Shown here piece by piece: positions 48,610-57,437 of a DNA stretch of 64,000 nucleotides. Position 1 is the stretch's first letter. Every line of letters starts with the position of its first letter. The translations under genes and the position numbers were made by a program. Source of the stretch: JACOTV01 sp964579395 (lineage in GTDB: Bacteria; Patescibacteriota; Microgenomatia; UBA1406; GWC2-37-13); contig CAZOFT010000004.1 of NCBI GenBank assembly GCA_964579395.1, forward strand, positions 30,235 to 94,234, given 5' to 3'. Under the pieces are notes generated by a model, which searched no databases, was not told where the DNA came from, and saw nothing but the letters and a program-made list of their open reading frames with translations.

Positions 48610-49951
48610 GCTCTTCATTCAGATGCGGTAGCGCGACATCAGTAATTGAAAGTTCATTTTGCACACGCTCACGCAGCGCCTGACGCGGCCCGTCCTCACC
48701 ATGAGTCAGTATCAGTTTTTTTACTCCTTGAATATGAGACAACCACTTCATCAGCTCATCCTGATCAGCGTGAGAACTCATGGCGTGAATGCTGTTGATG
48801 GTGCCGGCCACCGGAATCGCCGCACCCTCAATCGTCACCTCCGACATGCCGTCTTGCAGCTCGCGCCCCAGCGTACCTTCTCCCTGATACCCTACGATCA
48901 GGAGGCGTGTCCCCGCCATCGGCAGATAGTGTGCTGCGTGGCCAACGATACGACCGCCAACCATCATTCCGGAGCCGGCAATGATGACTTTTGCTTCACC
49001 TGACTGTTGCTGCACCGCATAACTTTGATCGCGCTTTTTCAATACATCCAAACTCTCAAACCAAAATGCCGTACCTGCCGCCACTTCTCCCGCTACATGC
49101 GGATTGAAAAAAGAGATATGTTTTTTGTAAATGTGTGTGGCGTGATCGGCCATCGGACTGTCCATATAAATCGGTGTCTCCGGCTTTACTTTTCCATCGC
49201 GCTTGAGATGCATGATGATATGAAGAAGCTCTTGGGTGCGCTCAAGAGCAAATGATGGAATCAAGAGCGTCTCGCCAGATTGCTCCACCGCATTGATCTC
49301 GCGTTGAATCATGGCGACTGCGTCTTCATTTGGGTGCAGACGATCACCATAGGTTGATTCCATCACGACACAATCGGCATCCTCCAGATACTCGCAATCT
49401 TTCAATAGCTCCTCCGGCGAATTACCCAAGTCGCCACTGAAGATGATTTTTTTCATCTGTCCGGTTGATGAAGTGTCTTCAATCTCGATACTGGCCGCAC
49501 CCAGCAGATGGCCGGCATTACGAAACGTAATGCGAAAATCCCCAAGCACTGTCGGCTCGCGATACCTGATCGTCTTAAAATGCTGGATGGTTTTTTGCAC
49601 ATCTTGCTTCGTAAACAAAATGGGCTTTTGATCATCATGAGCGATACGCGCCGAATCAAGAAGCGACAGTTCGGTCAGATCACGTGTGGGTTCAGTCATC
49701 AGTATCTGCCCGGCAAATCCTTCCTTTACGACAATCGGCATGCGACCGCAATGATCCAGATGGGCGTGCGTCAGAATCGCCCCTGAAAGTTGTGAGCAAT
49801 CATATTGATATGGCTTATAGTTTAAAGCATCAATCTCAGGCAAGCCCTGAAACATTCCCAAGTCAATGAGTATCGGCTGTCCAGATTGAGATGTGAGCAC
49901 ATACGAAGAACCCGTCACGGTTCCCGCTGCACCTAAAAATTGAATCTTCAT
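48599..49951 (-). CDS. Metallo-beta-lactamase / beta-CASP RNA-processing nuclease
   Basis: A 450-residue protein of the CPSF73-like RNase family. The metal-binding motif HAHLDHCGR is at 62-70 and NAGHLLGAASIEI near 150. VVMESTYGDRLHP and the beta-CASP domain (about 205-365, with PSFALERTQELLHI) follow. IHAMSSHADQDELM and the final LTHGEDGPRQALRE provide the later metal ligands. It probably acts as an RNA endo- or 5'-exonuclease. CATACC lies 7 nt before the ATG. The gene is convergent with the 48250 ORF. Confidence 0.92.
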   Translation of the reverse strand: MKIQFLGAAGTVTGSSYVLTSQSGQPILIDLGMFQGLPEIDALNYKPYQYDCSQLSGAILTHAHLDHCGRMPIVVKEGFAGQILMTEPTRDLTELSLLDSARIAHDDQKPILFTKQDVQKTIQHFKTIRYREPTVLGDFRITFRNAGHLLGAASIEIEDTSSTGQMKKIIFSGDLGNSPEELLKDCEYLEDADCVVMESTYGDRLHPNEDAVAMIQREINAVEQSGETLLIPSFALERTQELLHIIMHLKRDGKVKPETPIYMDSPMADHATHIYKKHISFFNPHVAGEVAAGTAFWFESLDVLKKRDQSYAVQQQSGEAKVIIAGSGMMVGGRIVGHAAHYLPMAGTRLLIVGYQGEGTLGRELQDGMSEVTIEGAAIPVAGTINSIHAMSSHADQDELMKWLSHIQGVKKLILTHGEDGPRQALRERVQNELSITDVALPHLNEELTL

Positions 49952-49969
49952 ATAATCAGGTATGCGAGA

Positions 49970-50326
49970 TTATCCTTCCCACGGAGGCATGAGCTGAAAG
50001 TAGTTGCCATCGGGATCTGCCAGCGTGGCAATCGTCGCATCGCCCATCTGGTAGGGTTCGGCAATCACCGTAGCTCCCAGTTCTTTGATGCGGGCAAACT
50101 CACCTTCCACGTCGGTTGTTTCAAACGTAAACATCATGCGCGGCGGCTCTTTTGCCATTCCTTTCACTTCAGAGTGCGTTCCCATCGACAAAAAACACTT
50201 GCCGACTGTCCATCCATACCAATCGCCTTCATGCATATCGGCCGGTTTGCCGATCACCTTTTCATAAAATTCAGCTAATTTTTTTGAGTTTTCTGATCCA
50301 AGCATGATCGAGTTAAGGTTCAACAT
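49970..50326 (-). CDS. VOC-superfamily (glyoxalase/bleomycin-resistance-like) protein
   Basis: A 118-residue single vicinal-oxygen-chelate domain with the paired beta-alpha-beta-beta-beta pattern: SENSKKLAEFYEKVIG, RMMFTFETTDVEGEF and ATLADPDGNYFQLMPPW at the C-terminus. Members bind a metal and act on small molecules or sequester drugs; the substrate is not predictable. TAATAG (50333-50338) ends 6 nt before the ATG at 50326. A GTG at 50332 is the longer alternative. It lies between the beta-CASP gene and the GH130 cluster. Confidence 0.85.
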   Translation of the reverse strand: MLNLNSIMLGSENSKKLAEFYEKVIGKPADMHEGDWYGWTVGKCFLSMGTHSEVKGMAKEPPRMMFTFETTDVEGEFARIKELGATVIAEPYQMGDATIATLADPDGNYFQLMPPWEG

Positions 50327-50412
50327 ATGCACCTATTACACACTATTTTTCATCCGTTGTGAAGCGCTTTTTCCAACATGAGTCGCAAGACAGGCATCTG
50401 AGCTTGAATACT

Positions 50413-52356
50413 CTAAGACAAAGAGAGGTGTTGCTTGGTTTTGCTGCGATGCATGTAATCAAGCAGCGTGTCTAAACCAATTGTTGCACCGCACACCACT
50501 GAATCGGCCCCACCATAGTAGATATAGAGCGTCTTGTCCCGCAACACCCATCCGCACGGAAACACCACATTATTTACAAGACCGTCTGTCTCAAACGATC
50601 GCTCCGGCTCAAGAATCGGATACGGCGTGCGGGCAATCAGTCGCTCCGGGTTTTGCAGGTCAAAAAGCATCGCGCCCACCCGATACTGATGATCAACAAA
50701 GCTGATGCCGTGATAGAGCGTCAACCAGCCCTGATCAGTGCGAATCGGCGGAGTATTAATGCCGATTTTCACCTCGTCCCAGGACTTATTGCGCGGAAAC
50801 GCGACGGGATTATCGGAAAGATATGTCTTGCCGCTCATCTGCAGCGTGTCAACCATATCGATTGAGATGTTGGGCTCGACTCGGTGAAACAATATATAGG
50901 AACCATTGAGTTTTTCAGGAAAGAGTACACCGTCTTTATTGGCCGCGTGTGGCTCAGACAATGCCACAGGCGCAGTCCACGCATCCCAGTTTCGAGCAAG
51001 AAACTGCTCAACACTAATGCTGCTTCTGGCCAGGCGCGGCACCACACCGTTATATGCCGTATACAAAAGGTGGAGTGTATCGCCGATTCGCGTGACGCGC
51101 GGATCTTCACAACCGCTGGGCATCCCCACTTTTTGTGGCAGTTCAAAATCAGCACGCCCCTCATAAATCGGCTCGCTCAGTCGCTCATCAATGTATTTAC
51201 CGTCGCGACTGATTGCCAGACCGACACGTGATGTATTATCGCTCGACTGGGCACGATACAGAATGTAGGTCGTTCCTTCCATCTCAACTGCCGCCGGATT
51301 AAACACACTCACCGCCTCCCACTCATGCTCAGGGATCGGGCGAAGGAGCGGATTATGTGCAAACTTTTCACACTTGAGGGTCGTCGGCGTACCCACTTCC
51401 ATTTGCTGCAGCAGCTCAGTGATTGAGCCAGTGGCCATACACACATGCGTGTCTGCTCCGCCGTAGTACAGGCGAACCGCATCTCCTTCTGCAGTAGCCG
51501 CTGAAGGAAAGACAATATTGGGCACCGTGCCATGCAACTCATACGACTCCTCAGGAATCAAGAGCGGGCGAGGAATACGACCGATGATGCGCCAGGGTTC
51601 GCGCTCATCCAAAAGCGCGGCCTCGACGCGAAACACTGTCGGAACAGCAGGATTAAAATAATGCTTGATATACGAATAAAACAATAGCCACCCATGGGGG
51701 GTCTTTATAGGATTAGCACCGATTTCCATACCGTCAGTATTCATGCGCTTGAGGTTGATCGTATGCTCCGGAAGGGCTTGATACCATGCATTCCAGTACT
51801 CCTCACTCCACATATCCTCAAGGCGATCAAACTGCGCGTAGGCGATAGATGCAGGCGGGCGATCCGTGTTTACCGATAAAAAGGCCAGATACTTTCCGTT
51901 TACTTTCTCAGGAAACAGCGTCATGGCTTTGGCGTTAAAAGGCGCCACCAAATGACGCTCGCGCACGGTCTTCAGATCATCTGATATCGCAACAGCCAGG
52001 CGAATACCCTGATAGTTGGGAGGATAATTGCCGATTGCCGTGTAGAAAATATAGTGCGTGCCATCGATCGTACACAGGCGCGGATCTTCACATCCATAAC
52101 GCTCCCACGGCTCCTCGGGCGTGATAAACGGCGCCCGCTCATCATAGCTGTATCCGTCGTGGGAGGTGGCTCGCCCGATTATCGACTGACGCAGCTTTTT
52201 GCCATTTATTACAATCTCATCGCCTATTGCGCGGTAAAACAACGTCGTGTCGGTACCTTGCGTATGCGCTGTCGCATTGAAGACCGCCCATGATTCCCAA
52301 TCATGAGTCGGCTCCGGACTGAGGATTGGATTATGGGGACTGCGGGTCAGAAACAT
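50413..52356 (-). CDS. Two-domain GH130 glycoside phosphorylase/hydrolase
   Basis: A 647-residue protein with two complete GH130 five-bladed propellers in tandem. Domain 1 (about 1-320) carries GCEDPR at 88-93 and FYTAIGN; domain 2 (about 335-640) has GCEDPR at about 415-420, plus repeated FPEKLNG/FPEKVNG, YYGGAD and PILEPE-type blade motifs. GH130 enzymes phosphorolyse or hydrolyse beta-mannosides such as beta-1,4- or beta-1,2-mannooligosaccharides. There is no signal peptide, so it is probably cytoplasmic. It overlaps the upstream GH130 gene by 26 bp and is translated in a different frame. The linkage specificity cannot be read by eye. Confidence 0.9.
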   Translation of the reverse strand: MFLTRSPHNPILSPEPTHDWESWAVFNATAHTQGTDTTLFYRAIGDEIVINGKKLRQSIIGRATSHDGYSYDERAPFITPEEPWERYGCEDPRLCTIDGTHYIFYTAIGNYPPNYQGIRLAVAISDDLKTVRERHLVAPFNAKAMTLFPEKVNGKYLAFLSVNTDRPPASIAYAQFDRLEDMWSEEYWNAWYQALPEHTINLKRMNTDGMEIGANPIKTPHGWLLFYSYIKHYFNPAVPTVFRVEAALLDEREPWRIIGRIPRPLLIPEESYELHGTVPNIVFPSAATAEGDAVRLYYGGADTHVCMATGSITELLQQMEVGTPTTLKCEKFAHNPLLRPIPEHEWEAVSVFNPAAVEMEGTTYILYRAQSSDNTSRVGLAISRDGKYIDERLSEPIYEGRADFELPQKVGMPSGCEDPRVTRIGDTLHLLYTAYNGVVPRLARSSISVEQFLARNWDAWTAPVALSEPHAANKDGVLFPEKLNGSYILFHRVEPNISIDMVDTLQMSGKTYLSDNPVAFPRNKSWDEVKIGINTPPIRTDQGWLTLYHGISFVDHQYRVGAMLFDLQNPERLIARTPYPILEPERSFETDGLVNNVVFPCGWVLRDKTLYIYYGGADSVVCGATIGLDTLLDYMHRSKTKQHLSLS

Positions 52357-54061
52357 TCAGGGTGATTTCGTGAATTGACAATGGAGTAAGTGTAGCGGAT
52401 TCCTGACGCTCAAGTTGGTCCAAAAACTCGTTTAATGGCGCAGTCGCCACGCAGACATGCTGATCTGCTGCACCATAATACACCATCAACTGATCGTTCA
52501 TAATCACCGCACCGCACGGATAGGCAATGCCCGGCTTAAACCCGTTCATTTCATACTCTTCTTCCGGTTGCAGAATGGGGCTATCACTTCGGTGCAGCAC
52601 TTTGGTCGGGTCTGCAAGATCCAGGAGCATTGCGCCAATATGGTATTTGCTGTCGTCGCGATCATCAACTCCGTAGTAGATCAGAAGCCATCCGCGATCA
52701 GTTTTCACCGGCGGTGCACCGACACCGATTTTGCGACTATCCCATTTGTCAGGGCGAATATCTATGCTGTGTTGACCGGTAAGAAAGCGTGTCTCGCCAT
52801 CAAAATTCAAATCATCTACAAAGTCGATCAGGATGTTTGGAAACACACGATGAAACATCACATACTTCCCGTTTATTTTCTCAGACAGAATACATCCGCT
52901 TTTATCGATGATGCCAGGTGGTGAAATCAAAACCGGCTTTGTCCAGTTCCATCGGCGCGCCAAAAAGTCGGCAATCTGAATGGACGTCATAGCCAAGCGC
53001 GGCGGTGACCACCCATCAAATGCAACATATACCATATATACCCTATCCTCAAGCACGGTAATGCGCGGATCTTCACATCCGCCATATCCACCACCCGACC
53101 ACAATGTCTTGTCTGCATCTCCTGTATCGTTAGTCTCAAAATGTTGACTCGGTGCGTACACCGGCAGCTCGGAGCGCTCATCAATCGTGTATCCGTCGCG
53201 GGATACGGCATAACCCACTGTAGAAAGGTAGTCAAAGCCCTGGGCGCGGTAGAGAATATGTACAGAATCATCGATGATGCAGGCTGCCGGATTAAAGGTG
53301 GTAAATGCTTGCCAGTCACGCTCATCACGCGGACTGATAATCGGATTATCCATGTGCTTGGCCAGTGAGACCGTATTCATCTTGATCTGATCCGGCGAGA
53401 GGTGGGCGCCTGACATGATGACTGCGTAGGTGAGTGCCCCGTCAACATGCCAATAACTCATGATGTTGCGACCAACTCGCACGGCACCCAGCGCAACTAC
53501 TTTTTTGCCTGGCCATTCTTGGCCACTTTGCCACAACGGTGCATCAAGCTTCCACAACAGCTTGGTTGGTTCCTCGCGGTCAAAGCCTGCAACAAATGCT
53601 TCATAGACTCGCACCCCATGATCAATGTGCGTTTCGTAGTACAGGAGCACAATGGAGTGACTGAATAAAAATGCTCCTCCGACTTGCATGGGAAAGGCGC
53701 TTCTACGAAGCGGCAACGGTGTGGAGTCAGACTTCCAGTGGTGTCCATCTGTGGAAGTAGCTACATGGATGTCACGATCTCCATAATACATGAGCGTATC
53801 ACGCGGCGCCTTCCAGTCAGTCACTACAGCTGCGCACGGCATATTGATAAGATACAGAGGCAGTGGCCGCTGCACAGGACTGAAGTCATAGCCATTTACT
53901 GTCTGCAACGTAATCGGTGCGCCACCCGGTTTGACACGATCCAAAAGAAGCAACACATGCCCTTTGTGCTCAATAATGCGCTTTGGGATAGCCACTACCG
54001 TATCATCTGAACGCCGAAAAATATGGCGCAAACGCGTCTTTAGTGTACGTAGGAAGTTCAT
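52331..54061 (-). CDS. GH130-family protein with degenerate N-terminal propeller
   Basis: A 576-residue protein. The C-terminal part (about 238-560) is a full GH130 domain with GCEDPR at about 328-333, ILSEKINGKYVMFH, VKTDRGWLLIYYGV and YYGAADQH. The N-terminal 235 residues have propeller-like repeats (LMYYGDRDIHVATSTDGHHW, VLLYYETHIDHG) but no GCEDPR motif, so that half appears to be a decayed or substrate-binding domain. CATAAT (54069-54074) ends 7 nt before the ATG. A 14-bp perfect palindrome lies 72-85 bp upstream. It leads the GH130 pair. Confidence 0.88.
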   Translation of the reverse strand: MNFLRTLKTRLRHIFRRSDDTVVAIPKRIIEHKGHVLLLLDRVKPGGAPITLQTVNGYDFSPVQRPLPLYLINMPCAAVVTDWKAPRDTLMYYGDRDIHVATSTDGHHWKSDSTPLPLRRSAFPMQVGGAFLFSHSIVLLYYETHIDHGVRVYEAFVAGFDREEPTKLLWKLDAPLWQSGQEWPGKKVVALGAVRVGRNIMSYWHVDGALTYAVIMSGAHLSPDQIKMNTVSLAKHMDNPIISPRDERDWQAFTTFNPAACIIDDSVHILYRAQGFDYLSTVGYAVSRDGYTIDERSELPVYAPSQHFETNDTGDADKTLWSGGGYGGCEDPRITVLEDRVYMVYVAFDGWSPPRLAMTSIQIADFLARRWNWTKPVLISPPGIIDKSGCILSEKINGKYVMFHRVFPNILIDFVDDLNFDGETRFLTGQHSIDIRPDKWDSRKIGVGAPPVKTDRGWLLIYYGVDDRDDSKYHIGAMLLDLADPTKVLHRSDSPILQPEEEYEMNGFKPGIAYPCGAVIMNDQLMVYYGAADQHVCVATAPLNEFLDQLERQESATLTPLSIHEITLNVSDPQSP

Positions 54062-54132
54062 GATCTCAATTATGGGGACTGGTTATGATTAAGGATACTC
54101 CTTTCCCCAAATTCACACAAGAAGATGCGTGA

Positions 54133-54146
54133 TGCGACATGTCGCA
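54133..54146. promoter_or_regulatory. 14-bp perfect palindrome upstream of the GH130 genes
   Basis: TGCGACATGTCGCA, 72-85 bp before the first GH130 start, in the 105 bp gap after the GT39 gene. No T-tract follows and there is no loop, so it is not a typical terminator. LacI-type and other sugar repressors bind symmetric sites of this size. Confidence 0.4.
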
Positions 54147-54166
54147 ACAAGCCGCAACAGATGTAG

Positions 54167-55654
54167 TTATTTATGAGTCAATACTACCCATGAGTCGGCG
54201 CTACACCGATTCTCAACAAAGGATTGTTTGACAATTGAGGCAATTTTAGGCTCACGAACCAGATCTCCCCGCGACAACATAACTAGCGATTCTCTTGGCA
54301 ATGCCTGCAGCGTCTCACTTGGGTCGTAAGAAAAATACACCGGTTTTTTCAGATAAAACACAAATGAAGGAGACCCACCATACAAAAATGACGTCTCTGT
54401 GGTGAGTTGGCTAGATTCCAGTAGGTTACGTACCTGACGCTCCGGTAGATCAACCATCATATAGAGTCGTTTTTTATCCTGCTGGGTCGATGCTATACAG
54501 TTGGCAATAGTTATTTTCTCAGGCAGTTGATCAGGTCTTTGCAGAAAAATTGTTGCGGGGAGCATTGCGACAAGCGCAAACAAGCCAACAAATGCGAAGA
54601 TCAGTTTTTGCTGAATGCGTCGATCCATCATAAAGATGATAAAGCCAGATGGTATATAAAACAGTGGGAGCACCGTCACCAGATACCAGGGAATCTTGCT
54701 TTTCATAATCATCAGAAGGGCGAAAAACGGTACCGGTGAAAGTATGATCGCATACGCATACCGCAGTTGAGTGTCATAGAGTACCTTTTTCCAATTTCCT
54801 TTTACGCGCTCATACAAGACAAAGATAGAAAATGTCAAAAAAAGCGGGATCAACCGTATGTTGTCCCACAGCAAGTCAGCGTAGTATAACTTAGCACCGA
54901 AGTGAAGCTCGATTGGCTCAACGACACGCTTCAAAACCTGATCCTTTACATGTGCCTGAATAAAAAAGTCGCCGAATTTGAGATATGCGAAGATGTGCCA
55001 TGAAGAGGCAACCAAAAGCAGAAGGAAATACTTTGCAGCATTTTTTAGTGTCAAATCCCGTTTGGGGACAAACAACAACACATCTAAGATGAGTGGATAA
55101 TAACCAGTAAATGACTTACTCCACACACCCAGACACAAGAACAATAATCGAGCAGCAAAAGACTCATGCCAATAAAAATATCCGAGCCAAGCAATACCCA
55201 AAATTATGTCCGTATTGAGTATTGTTGTACGGTCAATAAAAAGCGGCGATGTAGCTACTCCGACAACCGGAATCAGATAGACTCCCTCCACGACCCATGC
55301 CGGAAGTTTTTTTATTTCTTTACTAAAGAGAATGTGTGCCACTTTTTTAGTGAGCGCATACAAAAGGAGAAGCAAAATCATAGCCAACACTACCATCAAC
55401 ATCCGCGCCCAAAACTCAGATTCACCAAAGATGGCAAATACTCCCGCGACCAAAGTGTGAACGAGTGGTGGTTTGTTGAGCCAGATATGACCGTTAAAGG
55501 TAGTGATGAGAGATTTATTACGAAGAATTTCACGAGCAACTTCTGCATATATGCCGCTATCCCAATCCTGAAACGGCACTGCCCGTAGGAGTATATTTCT
55601 CCCGACTAACAAGATGGCAACTGCCCCAAAAACTATCGCTCTCAAAAACCGCAT
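54167..55654 (-). CDS. GT39/ArnT-like membrane glycosyltransferase
   Basis: A 495-residue integral membrane protein (about 10-12 helices) of the dolichyl- or undecaprenyl-phosphate-sugar:acceptor family. The N-terminus carries the first-loop catalytic acid motif VPFQDWDSGIYAEVAREIL with Asp, then LNKPPLVHTLVAGVFAIFGES, a hallmark. Such enzymes transfer mannose, glucose or aminoarabinose to proteins or lipids outside the cell. I choose the ATG at 55654 because TATAAT (55662-55667) ends 7 nt upstream, inside the longer frame. It is upstream of GH130 mannoside enzymes on the same strand, but a link is only conjecture. Confidence 0.88.
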   Translation of the reverse strand: MRFLRAIVFGAVAILLVGRNILLRAVPFQDWDSGIYAEVAREILRNKSLITTFNGHIWLNKPPLVHTLVAGVFAIFGESEFWARMLMVVLAMILLLLLYALTKKVAHILFSKEIKKLPAWVVEGVYLIPVVGVATSPLFIDRTTILNTDIILGIAWLGYFYWHESFAARLLFLCLGVWSKSFTGYYPLILDVLLFVPKRDLTLKNAAKYFLLLLVASSWHIFAYLKFGDFFIQAHVKDQVLKRVVEPIELHFGAKLYYADLLWDNIRLIPLFLTFSIFVLYERVKGNWKKVLYDTQLRYAYAIILSPVPFFALLMIMKSKIPWYLVTVLPLFYIPSGFIIFMMDRRIQQKLIFAFVGLFALVAMLPATIFLQRPDQLPEKITIANCIASTQQDKKRLYMMVDLPERQVRNLLESSQLTTETSFLYGGSPSFVFYLKKPVYFSYDPSETLQALPRESLVMLSRGDLVREPKIASIVKQSFVENRCSADSWVVLTHK

Positions 55655-55661
55655 CCCTTGC

Positions 55662-55667
55662 ATTATA
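55662..55667 (-). promoter_or_regulatory. -10 box of GT39 gene, leaderless
   Basis: Minus-strand TATAAT, preceded by TG, ends 7 nt before the ATG at 55654. Confidence 0.65.
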
Positions 55668-55720
55668 CACAATCTCTAGATTGAGATATTTTTTGATGCA
55701 CAATGACTTTGATGCAACTC

Positions 55721-55776
55721 TTGACAATATCACAGAGCATATTGTAGGATGTGACTAATCCCCCTGGGGGTGATTA
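55721..55776 (+). promoter_or_regulatory. CsoR-type promoter-operator
   Basis: -35 TTGACA (55721-55726), 18 nt spacer and -10 TAGGAT (55745-55750) lead into a G/C palindrome CCCCC-T-GGGGG (55760-55770) flanked by TAAT/ATTA (55756-55776). CsoR operators are typically C/G-rich inverted repeats like this. The predicted start of transcription falls in or beside the palindrome, so bound repressor would block initiation. Unlike most genes here, this promoter leaves a leader of about 30 nt before csoR. Confidence 0.7.
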
Positions 55777-55791
55777 AAAAGAAAGAACACT

Positions 55792-56058
55792 ATGGTCAAA
55801 ATACATTCACACAAAGATCGCGTACTGCATCGCATGAAGATAGCACGTGGTCAGCTGAATAAACTTATACAAATGGTAGAAGATGATGCATACTGCATTG
55901 ACGTCCTTCACACATCACTGTCTACGCAAAAAGCTCTTAAGACCATTGACGCCGTCTTGATGGAGCACCATCTCAGGCACTGTGCAATTGATCAAGCCAA
56001 ACGCGGTGAGACAGAAAAACTCGTCACAGAACTTGTTGAAATATATAAATACAAGTAA
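55792..56058 (+). CDS. csoR: CsoR-family copper-sensing repressor
   Basis: An 88-residue all-helical DUF156 repressor. Cu(I) ligands occur at Cys35 (AYCIDVL), His60 and Cys64 (HHLRHC), the same spacing as in characterised CsoR proteins. The protein binds DNA when free of copper and releases it when Cu(I) binds, inducing export. A matching operator lies upstream and two copper-handling genes downstream (5 nt gap to the first), so the operon is self-contained. There is no strong Shine-Dalgarno (GAAAGAA precedes the ATG by 4 nt). Confidence 0.93.
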   Translation: MVKIHSHKDRVLHRMKIARGQLNKLIQMVEDDAYCIDVLHTSLSTQKALKTIDAVLMEHHLRHCAIDQAKRGETEKLVTELVEIYKYK

Positions 56059-56063
56059 GTATC

Positions 56064-57437
56064 ATGGCCAAAAAAACAACAAAAACATACTATGTGCAGG
56101 GCATGCATTGTCAGGCTTGCGAACTGCTTTTGGAACGGGAAATCAAAACGGTGCCCGGCATACATAGTGCTGATGTATCACTTTCCAAACAGTGTGCAGT
56201 CGTGACGGCTACCCCGGCAGCGCATGAGCAATTTATAAATGAAATGAATGCGCGCGTCGCAGATGATGGGTATTTTGTAAGCGCCACACCAATCGGTGCG
56301 ATCACCTGGAACCAGGAAACAATCGTCAAAATGCTCAGCGTATTTGGCGTGACTTATATTGCCTACCTCATGATAGAAAGCAGCGGATTAAGCCAATATG
56401 CAACTATCTCAGAACAATCCCCCTTGTGGGGTTTTTTTGTATTCGGCCTTTTGGCGGGCGTATCCAGCTGTGCAGCATTAGTCGGCGGCCTGTTACTGTC
56501 ACTATCTCGCGAGTGGACTTCTCGCTACGGCCGACAATCACGCTACAAAGCTGCCCTGCCGTTTGGACTGTTCAATATCGGACGACTTGCATCATATGCA
56601 GTATTCGGTGCGCTTCTTGGTACAGTCGGCAACCTGTTTCAACTGTCACTCAATACCACATCAGTACTGATTGCCGGTGTTTCAATTCTCATGGTCATCA
56701 TCGGCATGCAGATGCTGGGCGTCCCCTGGGTCCGCCACATTCGCCTTCAGCTTCCTGCCGCGTGGACCAGACGCATAAGCGACTCATCATCATTTCAGGG
56801 AAAATACATGCCGCTTTTAGCAGGTGCCGCAACGTTCTTTCTCCCTTGTGGCTTTACCCTTCTTACCCAATCCGTCGCACTGGCGCTGGGAAATCCCCTG
56901 CAAAGTGCGCTTGTGATGAGTTTATTTGCCCTGGGCACGCTCCCGTCACTTGCCATAATCAGCGCAACCAGCATTTCCTTTCAGACCAAACCGCAAACTG
57001 CAGCCACATACAACCTCATCATCGGTTCACTCATTATCTTATTCGGACTCTTTAACCTGAATGCACAACTTGGCTTGCTAGGGCTTCCCAACTCAGCAAG
57101 CGTCGTCACAACCGAGCAGACAGCAAATCAAGAGAGGAACACTGCCAACATCACTACAAATAATGGAAAAGAAGTACAAACAGTTTCTCTGCAGGCCAAA
57201 GGATTTACCTACACACCGACAGCTATTACTCTGAAAGCCGGCATCCCGACAGAACTTACCGTAACCCCGGAAAGCGTGGTTGGCTGTGCACAAGCCATGT
57301 ACATGCCGGGACTCTATGAAGACGTCATTCTGTTAAATGACGGTCCGAAAACTGTTTCATTCACACCGAAAAAAGGCACCTATACCATAAGTTGTACGAT
57401 GGGCATGGTGCCGCCCGTCACCGTCACTGTCCTATGA
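56064..57437 (+). CDS. HMA / DsbD_2-like membrane / cupredoxin fusion protein
   Basis: A 457-residue three-part protein. Residues 1-75 are a heavy-metal-associated domain with the GMHCQAC motif (13-19). Residues about 95-345 are a membrane domain of the DsbD_2/SafE (UreH-like) type with conserved Cys in GVSSCAALVGG and FFLPCGF. Residues about 365-457 form a cupredoxin-like domain (FTYTPTAITLKAGIPTELTV) with Cys in VVGCAQAM and ISCTMGM. The whole suggests copper handover from cytoplasm to an external cupredoxin domain, or reductive copper handling. It is coupled to csoR (5 nt gap) and to copA (ATGA overlap). Confidence 0.87.
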   Translation: MAKKTTKTYYVQGMHCQACELLLEREIKTVPGIHSADVSLSKQCAVVTATPAAHEQFINEMNARVADDGYFVSATPIGAITWNQETIVKMLSVFGVTYIAYLMIESSGLSQYATISEQSPLWGFFVFGLLAGVSSCAALVGGLLLSLSREWTSRYGRQSRYKAALPFGLFNIGRLASYAVFGALLGTVGNLFQLSLNTTSVLIAGVSILMVIIGMQMLGVPWVRHIRLQLPAAWTRRISDSSSFQGKYMPLLAGAATFFLPCGFTLLTQSVALALGNPLQSALVMSLFALGTLPSLAIISATSISFQTKPQTAATYNLIIGSLIILFGLFNLNAQLGLLGLPNSASVVTTEQTANQERNTANITTNNGKEVQTVSLQAKGFTYTPTAITLKAGIPTELTVTPESVVGCAQAMYMPGLYEDVILLNDGPKTVSFTPKKGTYTISCTMGMVPPVTVTVL

